The position numbers and the translations under genes were made by a program. From Bacteroidales bacterium (lineage in GTDB: Bacteria; Bacteroidota; Bacteroidia; Bacteroidales; B18-G4), in NCBI GenBank assembly GCA_023145125.1, contig JAGLEK010000470.1, forward strand, positions 1-7,072: a stretch of DNA of 7,072 bases, given 5' to 3'. The stretch's first letter is position 1, and the number at the start of each line of letters is the position of its first letter. This document shows, piece after piece, positions 1 to 6,649 of this stretch. The notes under the pieces were generated by a model. It saw only the letters and a list, made by a program, of their open reading frames with translations, was not told the origin of the DNA and ran no database searches.

Positions 1-49
1 TAAATGGTTACTGTGTACACCGAAGCTTTAGCGAAGGTGTAAATGGTTA
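1..49. repeat. 10-bp direct repeats flanking an imperfect palindrome
   Basis: TAAATGGTTA occurs at 1-10 and again at 40-49. Between them is an imperfect inverted repeat: TACACC (16-21) pairs with GGTGTA (36-41), with an inner GC/GC pairing (25-26 with 31-32) around a TTTA loop. The core CCGAAGCTTTAGCGAAGG (20 or fewer bases, about 20-37) resembles intergenic repeat sequences I recall from Bacteroidota genomes, but I cannot verify that here. It lies downstream of the stop of the minus-strand glycosidase gene. Read on that strand, the hairpin is not followed by a T-run, so it is a poor intrinsic terminator. The left repeat touches the window edge, so a longer array may continue outside. Confidence 0.45.
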
Positions 50-83
50 TATTGATAAACTGTTAAGTTGCCAAATTGTTTGA

Positions 84-3008
84 TTACTTGTCTATATTTT
101 CCAATGCATCATAAAAAACCTGATGCAGGTTTGTCCGGATATCGTATTCCATGATCTTGCTGTTGTTCATATCGGGATGCACCCTGTTTGACAGAAAGAT
201 ATACACCAGGCCATTATCAGGGTCCGCCCATGCATATGTACCGGTGAACCCGGAATGCCCGTAGCTGGAAGATGAAACGGACTTGCAGGTATGGCCTTCC
301 TCATCATATTCGAGCATAGGCTTGTCGAACCCTATCCCCCTGCGGTTTTCGTTAAGGGGAAATTGGGTTTTGGTAAATTCATCCAGCACATCCTCATCAA
401 CATAACGATCACCCCCATAAACTCCGCCATCGAGAAACAGCTGCATGATCACGGCCATATCGAATGCATTTGAGAAAAGTCCGGCATGGCCTGACACACC
501 ACCCAGCATGGCGGCACCCTGGTCATGCACGTCGCCCCGCAGCATCTGCATCCTGAAGATTTTATCATCTTCCGTAGGTGTGATCGCTTCCTTATCAAAA
601 CGCTGCAAAGGCAGATAACCCATTGTCGGCAATCCCAGGGGCCGGTAATAAACATCCTCTGTATATTTCTCAAAGGGTGAATTATTAATGCCTTCCATGG
701 CTTCCTTCAGCAGGTAAAAACCAAGGTCGCTGTATCTGTACCGGCTATTCTCGCGCAAAGATGAAAACCTGATGCTATCCAGGATCTCATAGAAATAATC
801 TTTTTGTATATACATCCCCTCAGCCACGCGGACAGGAAATTCCTCGCTTACTACCTCACTGTATACATACGGGTCGACCTCCTTTTCATCAACAGTGTAC
901 CTGAAATAGGGTATCCATGCACGGAACCGCGACTGGTGTGCCAGCAGCTCCCGGATGATGATATCTTTTTTATCTGTTCCGATAAGATAAGGCAGATAGT
1001 GGGATAGCTTGTGGTCAATATCTATCTTCTCTTTCCCATACATATCCATCACGCTGATGGTTGTGGCAGCGATCTTTGTGAGCGATGCCAGGTCATACAG
1101 GTCGTCGGGTCGAACCTCCTGCTTCTCATCATAGGTATGGTATCCGAATGATCTGTGATAAAATATCATTCCGTCCTTTGCCGCCAGCACCTGGCATCCG
1201 GGATATGCTTTGAGTCTGACACCTGACATGGCAATGGAATCGGCTTTCACAATAAAAGAATCACTGATGCCCAGCGTAGCCGGATCTACAAACCTGAGGC
1301 GGATCACCTCCGTTTCAATTCCCACCCCGGCATCAAATAGCCCGGCAATGCCAACCGGCAAATTGCCTTTTGCGCCTATCCCCCCATAGATCAGTTCCGC
1401 TCCAGTCTCTTCCGTGAGTCGATTGTCCTGATAAGAAACAATGACAGCCTCCGGAAGTTGTGCGGAACCCAATTCCGACAGGGCATATGGGCTGGCAAAA
1501 AGATCAAGGATCACCTTCTTCCTGCCGGTCAACTCCCTGATAAAGGACCATGTTTCATCGGGTATCCCGTAGTTTTTGAAGGAGAAGATATTGGTATTTC
1601 TGATCCCCACTATTATCAGGTTATATCCATCCAGTCCGGCATGGAGATCTTCAAGATCCTTCTTTTTTGCTTTCAAAGGAAGTTCATAGCGGTCAAGCCG
1701 TCCGTAGAGCCCCAAAGTGTTTCCAAAATAGTCTTCAAAGGAGGATCCGCCGGTCGAAACATATGCTATCTGAAGCGTATCGAGACGCCTCAAAGGAAGA
1801 ATATTATTCTCGTTTCTCACCAGGGTTGCTGATGATTCATACAAAGCCCTGTTTAGTGCTTTGGCATGTGAAGAATTAAGATCTGCATGAAGCCCTTCAG
1901 TCTCGACTCCTGTTTCCAATGACAATCCTGCATTATATTTATATGTAAGCACCTTGCGGCAGCGTTCATCGATCACTTCCGGATCCAGCTCACCCTTTTC
2001 GACAGCCTGCCGTATCCTTTTAATTGCTTTGGGTACATCAGCCGGAAGCAGCAGAATATCATTTCCCGCCATTAAGGCCTTCAGTTCAATTTCTCCCGGC
2101 TTATGGTATTTGGTCACGCCCTTCATGTCGAGGGCATCAGTAACGATAAGTCCATGAAAACCTAATTCATCCCTGAGCAGGCCGGTTACAATATTTTTTG
2201 AGAGGGTTGATGCAAGCCCTTCCTCCTGTTCATAGGCAGGAATATATAGGTGTGCGATCATGATCCCGCCCAGCCCATTATTGATAAGCTGGCGAAATGG
2301 GTACAGTTCCAGGCTGTCGAGCCGTTCAGCCGAATGGGAGATAACAGGCAGTGTTTTGTGCGAATCAGTGTCCGTGTCGCCATGTCCCGGAAAATGCTTT
2401 GCGGTAGCAATTACTCCATGTTCCTGCAGGCCCTGCATATAGGCCATTCCTTTCAACATCACCTTCTCCCTGTCCTGCCCGAATGAGCGCATTCCGATCA
2501 CGGGATTGCCCGGATTGGAATTGATATCGATGACGGGAGCAAAATTCATCTGCACCCCGATCCGCTTACATTCTTCTGCGATAACAGCACCCATCTGATA
2601 GATCAATCCATTATCCCTGATGGCACCCAGAGTCATCTGAAAAGGAAAAACCGTGGTGCTGTCGAGGCGCATGCCCAGGCCCCACTCGGCATCGATACTT
2701 ATTAACAAGGGCGTCTTTGCCTGTGACTGCCAATCATTTGTTGTGGCCGCCTGATGATAGGGATGATTCCTGAAAAAACACACTCCGCCAATATTGTAAT
2801 CCCTGATGTACTTATCAACATATGAATAATAATCCTTGCCGGGTTCATTCGCCCTTACGATCATAAGCTGAGCAATCCGCTCATCTACACTTAAGGAGTT
2901 GAAGACTGAATCGACCCATTCTTGTTCAGGATTCCTTTCCTGTCCTGTGCAAAGCGCAGGAATAATAAGGATCACAAACAGAAAAACCGGAAAATATCGT
3001 CGGATCAT
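84..3008 (-). CDS. Exported GH3 beta-N-acetylhexosaminidase fused to a serine beta-lactamase-like domain
   Basis: The 974-residue product starts at the ATG at 3008, giving MIRRYFPVFLFVILIIPALC, a clear Sec signal peptide ending near the Gly-Gln at 22-23. Cys20 lacks a convincing lipobox (PALC), so lipoprotein status is doubtful. Residues about 30-360 form a GH3 domain of NagZ type: the KHFPGHG loop (204-210) runs on to Asp215-Ser-His217, which carries the Asp/His dyad, and Asp291 in VTDALDM is the expected nucleophile. NPVIGMRSFGQD (168-179) also fits. Residues about 385-570 resemble the GH3 C-terminal alpha/beta domain. Residues about 585-970 are a class C beta-lactamase/esterase-like domain with SLTK (642-645), YSD (759-761, in place of YxN) and HSG (918-920). 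NagZ enzymes release N-acetylglucosamine from muropeptide fragments. The second domain may be an esterase, amidase or peptidase rather than a true beta-lactamase; its substrate is unknown. The protein likely acts in the periplasm. It is divergent from the transketolase operon. I saw no convincing promoter for it. Confidence 0.93.
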   Translation of the reverse strand: MIRRYFPVFLFVILIIPALCTGQERNPEQEWVDSVFNSLSVDERIAQLMIVRANEPGKDYYSYVDKYIRDYNIGGVCFFRNHPYHQAATTNDWQSQAKTPLLISIDAEWGLGMRLDSTTVFPFQMTLGAIRDNGLIYQMGAVIAEECKRIGVQMNFAPVIDINSNPGNPVIGMRSFGQDREKVMLKGMAYMQGLQEHGVIATAKHFPGHGDTDTDSHKTLPVISHSAERLDSLELYPFRQLINNGLGGIMIAHLYIPAYEQEEGLASTLSKNIVTGLLRDELGFHGLIVTDALDMKGVTKYHKPGEIELKALMAGNDILLLPADVPKAIKRIRQAVEKGELDPEVIDERCRKVLTYKYNAGLSLETGVETEGLHADLNSSHAKALNRALYESSATLVRNENNILPLRRLDTLQIAYVSTGGSSFEDYFGNTLGLYGRLDRYELPLKAKKKDLEDLHAGLDGYNLIIVGIRNTNIFSFKNYGIPDETWSFIRELTGRKKVILDLFASPYALSELGSAQLPEAVIVSYQDNRLTEETGAELIYGGIGAKGNLPVGIAGLFDAGVGIETEVIRLRFVDPATLGISDSFIVKADSIAMSGVRLKAYPGCQVLAAKDGMIFYHRSFGYHTYDEKQEVRPDDLYDLASLTKIAATTISVMDMYGKEKIDIDHKLSHYLPYLIGTDKKDIIIRELLAHQSRFRAWIPYFRYTVDEKEVDPYVYSEVVSEEFPVRVAEGMYIQKDYFYEILDSIRFSSLRENSRYRYSDLGFYLLKEAMEGINNSPFEKYTEDVYYRPLGLPTMGYLPLQRFDKEAITPTEDDKIFRMQMLRGDVHDQGAAMLGGVSGHAGLFSNAFDMAVIMQLFLDGGVYGGDRYVDEDVLDEFTKTQFPLNENRRGIGFDKPMLEYDEEGHTCKSVSSSSYGHSGFTGTYAWADPDNGLVYIFLSNRVHPDMNNSKIMEYDIRTNLHQVFYDALENIDK

Positions 3009-3167
3009 CCTAATTTTTATTGATCTGTAAAAATAGAAAAAAAACAAAGCAACTGCACCGCTTACAGTAAGGATATCCCTCTTTCGCCCCAAGGTGTATT
3101 TGTGTTTTAAAAGCGCCAGGTATCCCTCGTCAAATTAATGATCATATTTGTTTTTTAATAAAATGTT

Positions 3168-3187
3168 AAGAAATGTTGATATTTCTT
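3168..3187. promoter_or_regulatory. Inverted repeat overlapping the -33 element, possible operator
   Basis: A perfect 7-bp inverted repeat, AAGAAAT (3168-3174) and ATTTCTT (3181-3187), is separated by 6 bases. Its right arm overlaps the TTTG taken as the -33 element of the transketolase operon promoter, a position where a dimeric regulator could block RNA polymerase. A short direct repeat (AAATGTT at 3161 and 3171) overlaps the left side. The region is AT-rich, so chance is a real alternative, and no regulator gene lies in the window. Confidence 0.3.
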
Positions 3188-3219
3188 TGAACGGGTATTT
3201 AATATTTGCTTTAGCTTTG
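3186..3219 (+). promoter_or_regulatory. Bacteroidota-type promoter for the transketolase operon
   Basis: TTTG at 3186-3189 and TAGCTTTG at 3212-3219 match the Bacteroidota sigma factor consensus (-33 TTTG, -7 TAnnTTTG), with 22 bases between them, within the range reported for this phylum. Transcription would start around 3225, leaving a leader of only about 10 nt before the ATG at 3236. That is short but compatible with the weak use of Shine-Dalgarno sequences in this group. The start site is inferred from sequence alone. Confidence 0.6.
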
Positions 3220-3235
3220 AGCAAACAAAAAGCGC

Positions 3236-4081
3236 ATGTCCGATCCAAACTACCTGCAACAGGTTTCCACACAAGTACGAAGAGATATTATCCGCATGGT
3301 GAATGGCGCTGCCTCGGGTCATCCGGGCGGATCCTTAGGAGCTGCTGATTACCTTGTTGCGTTATTCATGGAGATCATGGACCATGATCCGAAGAATTTT
3401 GACATGGATGGCATAGGGCAGGATATTTTTGTGCTCTCGAACGGGCATCTCTCAGCTGCCTTATACAGCGTACTTTCCCGTTCAGGATATTTTCCACCCG
3501 AAGAATTAGGTACTTTCAGGAAGATGGGCACCCGCTTACAGGGCCACCCCTGCACCGAAAAAGGCTTACCCGGGATTCGGGTCGCAACAGGTTCACTCGG
3601 GCAGGGGCTTTCAGTAGCCATTGGAGCCGCACTGGCCAAGAAGCTGAACAAAGATCCCAGGAAGGTATTTTGCCTCATGGGCGATGGCGAGCTGCAGGAA
3701 GGACAGGTATGGGAGGCGGCAATGTATGCAGCAGCCAATAAGGTCGACAACCTCATTGCTGCCGTGGATTACAATGGCAAGCAGATCGATGGTTCCCTGG
3801 ATGATGTCATGCCTTTAGGCAACCTGAAAGCCAAATGGGATGTATTCGGCTGGAAGGTGCTTGAGGCAAAGGGCAACGACATGGAAGACCTGATAAAAAC
3901 ACTCCGTGACGCGATCTCATATACTGATAAAGGCATTCCTGTCGTTATTCTTTTGCACACGGAAATGGGCTTCGGTGTGGACTTTATGATGGGAACCCAT
4001 AAATGGCACGGCGTTGCCCCCAATGACGAAGAAACGGCACGTGCTCTGGATCAACTTGAAGAAACCCTGGGCGATTATTGA
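3236..4081 (+). CDS. Transketolase, N-terminal (thiamine diphosphate-binding) subunit
   Basis: This 281-residue protein covers only the N-terminal half of a normal transketolase (about 650 residues); the other half is the separate gene at 5499. Recognisable motifs in order: SGHPGGSLGA (27-36), LSNGH (67-71), GSLGQG (119-124), the thiamine diphosphate motif beginning GDGELQEG (149-156) and ending at Asn180, and GTHKWHG (253-259). With its partner it should form a heterotetramer that moves two-carbon ketol units between sugar phosphates in the non-oxidative pentose phosphate pathway, in the cytoplasm. The ATG at 3236 fits the family's N-terminus; no Shine-Dalgarno is visible. Split transketolases are well known in bacteria and archaea, and some serve specialised sugar pathways, so the exact substrate is not certain. 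First gene of a three-gene operon. Confidence 0.95.
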   Translation: MSDPNYLQQVSTQVRRDIIRMVNGAASGHPGGSLGAADYLVALFMEIMDHDPKNFDMDGIGQDIFVLSNGHLSAALYSVLSRSGYFPPEELGTFRKMGTRLQGHPCTEKGLPGIRVATGSLGQGLSVAIGAALAKKLNKDPRKVFCLMGDGELQEGQVWEAAMYAAANKVDNLIAAVDYNGKQIDGSLDDVMPLGNLKAKWDVFGWKVLEAKGNDMEDLIKTLRDAISYTDKGIPVVILLHTEMGFGVDFMMGTHKWHGVAPNDEETARALDQLEETLGDY

Positions 4082-4092
4082 TATACTATGCC

Positions 4093-5487
4093 ATGAATAC
4101 TACTGTGATAAAATACTTACTCTCAATATTGCTGATAATCTCCTTCTCAGCAGCTATCGGGCAAGACTATAATCAGGAGAAAGAGAAGCCACCGCCACTG
4201 ACCCGTATTCTTTTTGTTCTGGACGGATCGCAAAGCATGTATGGAAGGTGGCAGAGCGATATTAAGATGAATATCGCACAAAACCTGCTGTCAAACCTTC
4301 TCGACAGCCTTAAGGATGTGGATAATATCCAGCTGGCTCTCCGCGTTTATGGCCATCAGAAAACCTATCCGCCACAGGATTGCAACGATACCAGGCTGGT
4401 GGTACCTTTTGCCAATGACAATGCCCTTCGCATTAAGAACCAGTTAAGATACATCAAACCCAAGGGAACAACACCTATTGCATTTGCACTCGAACAATCG
4501 GCCGGCGACTTCCCCGCTTGTGATAATTGCAGAAACATCATCATCCTGATCACCGATGGCCTGGAGGAATGCGGTGGCGATCCCTGCGCCGTATCAGCGG
4601 ACCTTCAGAAAAGAGGTATTGCACTGAAGCCTTTTGTGATTGGAATTGGCAGAGACTTCCGTGAAGCCTTCGACTGCGTTGGCACATATTATGATGCATC
4701 CAGCGAAGCGCAATTCAGCAAGGCCCTGGACCTGGTTATTTCCCAGGCATTAAATTCTACAACAGCCCAGGTAAACCTGATCGACGCCTACAATAAGCCG
4801 TCGGAGACTAACGTAAACATGACCTTCTACGACCATGTTTCCGGACAGATCAAATATAATTTCATCCAGACGATGAACAGCAAAGGCCTGCCGGACACCC
4901 TGTTGATCGACCCGCTGGTTACCTACGATGTAGTTGTACATACACTCCCGCCGGCCAGGGCTGACAGCATCAAGATCACACCGGGGCAGCATACCATCAT
5001 CCCTGTGAACACCCCGCAGGGGCGATTGCGGCTTAAGATGGAGGGCACTACCCTGTCGAGCCGTAACCTGCAAGCCATTGTCAGGCGTCAGGGAAGAATG
5101 GAAACCATTAACGTACAGCAGTTCGGCCAGACTGAAAACTATATCATTGGGGATTACAGCCTGGAAATACTCTGCCTCCCCAGGATCTACGTAGAAGACA
5201 TTAACATTGCACAGAGCTCGACTACCACCGTTGAGATCCCTGTCCCCGGCATTGCGGTAATACAAAAAACAGCACTGGGATATGGCAGTCTGTATGTTGA
5301 AAGGGATAACGAACTTATCTGGGTATACAATTTCAGAGAGAATCCCATACAGGAGTCCCTGATCCTTCAACCGGGAAGATACAGGGTTGTGTTCAGGGCC
5401 AAGTATTCCAGCCGGGCTGCTTTCACGATCGAAAAGAGATTTCGTATCACATCCGGGAAAACCACAAACGTTAAAATCTTTCAATAG
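4093..5487 (+). CDS. Secreted von Willebrand factor A domain protein with C-terminal beta-rich repeats
   Basis: A 464-residue protein of unknown function. The ATG at 4093 is preferred over an in-frame TTG at 4078 that overlaps the previous stop, because it gives a compact signal peptide: charged start, hydrophobic residues 8-22 and likely cleavage before Gln24. Residues about 37-220 are a VWA domain with an apparently complete metal-ion (MIDAS) site: DGSQS (44-48), Thr126/Thr127 in GTTPIAFAL and Asp155 in LITDGLEEC. Cysteines at 143, 146, 160 and 165 could form disulfides, fitting an exported protein. Residues 225-464 are predicted beta-rich and appear to hold three repeats of about 78 residues, each closing with a similar strand (near 293, 370 and 450). 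No C-terminal membrane helix and no recognisable type IX secretion signal are seen. VWA domains usually bind protein partners. The gene sits 11 nt from each transketolase half, so it should be co-transcribed with them. Base composition looks like its neighbours. Confidence 0.9.
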   Translation: MNTTVIKYLLSILLIISFSAAIGQDYNQEKEKPPPLTRILFVLDGSQSMYGRWQSDIKMNIAQNLLSNLLDSLKDVDNIQLALRVYGHQKTYPPQDCNDTRLVVPFANDNALRIKNQLRYIKPKGTTPIAFALEQSAGDFPACDNCRNIIILITDGLEECGGDPCAVSADLQKRGIALKPFVIGIGRDFREAFDCVGTYYDASSEAQFSKALDLVISQALNSTTAQVNLIDAYNKPSETNVNMTFYDHVSGQIKYNFIQTMNSKGLPDTLLIDPLVTYDVVVHTLPPARADSIKITPGQHTIIPVNTPQGRLRLKMEGTTLSSRNLQAIVRRQGRMETINVQQFGQTENYIIGDYSLEILCLPRIYVEDINIAQSSTTTVEIPVPGIAVIQKTALGYGSLYVERDNELIWVYNFRENPIQESLILQPGRYRVVFRAKYSSRAAFTIEKRFRITSGKTTNVKIFQ

Positions 5488-5498
5488 TATAAGATCTT

Positions 5499-6452
5499 AT
5501 GACCCAAACAGCTACTGTCGAGAAAAAAGCCACACGCGCCGGATTTGGCGAAGCTTTACTTGAACTGGGACACAAAAATCCCATGGTCGTTGCCCTTTGT
5601 GCCGACCTCACCGGCTCCCTGAAGATGGATGCTTTCGCGAAAGCATTTCCCGACAGGTTTTTCCAGGCGGGTATCGCCGAAGCCAATATGATCGGCATGG
5701 CGGCAGGGCTCAGCATCGGTGGAAAAATTCCCTTTGCCGGAACCTTTGCAAACTTTGCTACAGGAAGGGTTTATGACCAGATACGGCAGTCGGTAGCCTA
5801 TTCGGATAAAAACGTGAAGATCTGTGCTTCCCATGCGGGGCTGTCACTCGGGGAGGATGGAGCGACACACCAGATCCTGGAGGATATAGGATTGATGAAG
5901 ATGCTCCCGGGTATGACCGTGATCAATCCATGTGATTTTAACCAGACCAAGGCAGCCACACATGCCATCGCTGAACACCTGGGGCCGGTATACCTGCGTT
6001 TTGGCAGGCCTGACTGGCCAAACTTCACCCCGGCCGACCAGAAATTTGAGATCGGCAAAGCAATTCGCATGAGAGAAGGCCATGATGTGAGCATCATTGC
6101 CACGGGACATATGGTATGGATCGCATTAAAAGCAGCTGAAGAACTGGCAAGGCAAGGCGTGAGCGCAGAGATCATTGATATACACACCATCAAGCCACTC
6201 GATGAAGATGCCATCGTTTCCTCCTTGCAGAAAACAGGATGTGCGGTAACCGCCGAAGAACATTCGATACACGGTGGGCTGGGCGACAGCATTGCACAAT
6301 GCCTTGCAAGGAAAATTCCGGCACCGGTGGAAATGGTAGCCGTGAATGATCAATTCGGCGAAAGCGGAAAGCCACTCGAACTCATGTCCAAATATGGACT
6401 TGACACCCCTGATATTGTGGCAGCAGCCATCCGGACAATGAACAGGAAATAA
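5499..6452 (+). CDS. Transketolase, C-terminal subunit
   Basis: This 317-residue protein contains the pyrimidine-binding and C-terminal domains of transketolase. GIAEANMIGMAAGLS (58-72) carries the conserved catalytic Glu61 that activates thiamine diphosphate. FAGTFANFATGRVYDQIR (79-96) supplies aromatic residues for the cofactor pocket. HAGLSLGEDGATHQ (112-125) and YLRFGRP (165-171) match family substrate- and phosphate-binding segments. The C-terminal domain (about 185-317) includes the DIHTIKPLD and EEHSIHGGLG segments. It is inactive without the N-terminal subunit encoded at 3236, and both catalytic halves look intact. The ATG at 5499 lies 11 nt after the VWA stop; AAGATCTT directly precedes it and there is no Shine-Dalgarno. 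Last gene of the operon, followed by stem-loops. The family resemblance to 1-deoxyxylulose-5-phosphate synthase is only distant; the transketolase call is firm. Confidence 0.95.
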   Translation: MTQTATVEKKATRAGFGEALLELGHKNPMVVALCADLTGSLKMDAFAKAFPDRFFQAGIAEANMIGMAAGLSIGGKIPFAGTFANFATGRVYDQIRQSVAYSDKNVKICASHAGLSLGEDGATHQILEDIGLMKMLPGMTVINPCDFNQTKAATHAIAEHLGPVYLRFGRPDWPNFTPADQKFEIGKAIRMREGHDVSIIATGHMVWIALKAAEELARQGVSAEIIDIHTIKPLDEDAIVSSLQKTGCAVTAEEHSIHGGLGDSIAQCLARKIPAPVEMVAVNDQFGESGKPLELMSKYGLDTPDIVAAAIRTMNRK

Positions 6453-6469
6453 GTTGGGCATAAATGAAG

Positions 6470-6493
6470 TTCCCCGCCGCAAGCGGCGGGGAA
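6470..6493 (+). terminator. GC-rich stem-loop after the transketolase operon
   Basis: A perfect 11-bp inverted repeat, TTCCCCGCCGC (6470-6480) and GCGGCGGGGAA (6483-6493), has a two-base AA spacer, so the real loop is about four bases. It begins 17 bases past the transketolase stop codon. It is placed for termination or protection of the mRNA 3' end, but no T-run follows, so it is not a classical rho-independent terminator. It may instead be a copy of a dispersed palindromic repeat. Confidence 0.5.
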
Positions 6494-6504
6494 TAAGACC
6501 CGGA

Positions 6505-6530
6505 GATCCCCTCGATAACTTGAGGGGATC
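6505..6530. repeat. Second stem-loop next to the operon terminator
   Basis: GATCCCCTC (6505-6513) pairs perfectly with GAGGGGATC (6522-6530). One G-T and one A-T pair extend the stem inward to leave a TAAC loop. It lies 11 bases after the first stem-loop and also lacks a following T-run. Both stems contain CCCC/GGGG runs, suggesting either a tandem terminator region or a composite intergenic repeat. Function is inferred from position only. Confidence 0.5.
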
Positions 6531-6595
6531 AATTCGGCTTTGAATTTTCAATTCACTACGTTCTTAAAAATTTAGTCTCATTGATTAAAAACCCC

Positions 6596-6626
6596 TTGTA
6601 ATTCTCATCCCTTTTCACTATTTTTA
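6596..6626 (+). promoter_or_regulatory. Weak candidate promoter for shikimate kinase
   Basis: TATTTTTA at 6619-6626 matches the Bacteroidota -7 consensus TAnnTTTG except for its last base, and TTG at 6596-6598 lies 20 bases upstream as a possible -33 element. Transcription would begin near 6632, about 18 nt before the ATG at 6650. The match is imperfect in an AT-rich stretch, so this is tentative. It would make the kinase gene independent of the upstream operon. Confidence 0.3.
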
Positions 6627-6649
6627 TCAGGAAGATAATCCTTTCGGGT

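Noticed and set aside
1458..1832. Plus-strand open frame of 124 codons inside the glycosidase gene
   Set aside because: It is antisense to the middle domain of the GH3 fusion and has no recognisable motif.
3009..3092. N-terminal extension of the glycosidase gene from a TTG at 3092 (28 extra residues)
   Set aside because: It would place a second hydrophobic stretch ahead of an already complete signal peptide. The ATG at 3008 gives a standard exported-protein N-terminus.
3093..3235. Promoter for the minus-strand glycosidase gene
   Set aside because: The nearest -7 match (TTAATTTG, reverse strand of 3131-3138) has a mismatch in the conserved TA and no TTTG at proper distance upstream, so I do not annotate it.
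4078..4092. TTG start of the VWA gene overlapping the transketolase N-subunit stop
   Set aside because: It adds five residues (MIYYA) before a good signal peptide that begins with ATG at 4093. Translational coupling through this overlap is possible but unsupported.
4750..5484. Antisense open frame of 244 codons opposite the VWA gene
   Set aside because: It lies wholly within a well-supported gene and its translation shows no recognisable domain; it is best explained as a by-product of the sense codons.
5798..6292. Antisense open frame of 164 codons opposite the transketolase C subunit
   Set aside because: It is opposite highly conserved transketolase motifs, with no family features and no promoter signal of its own.
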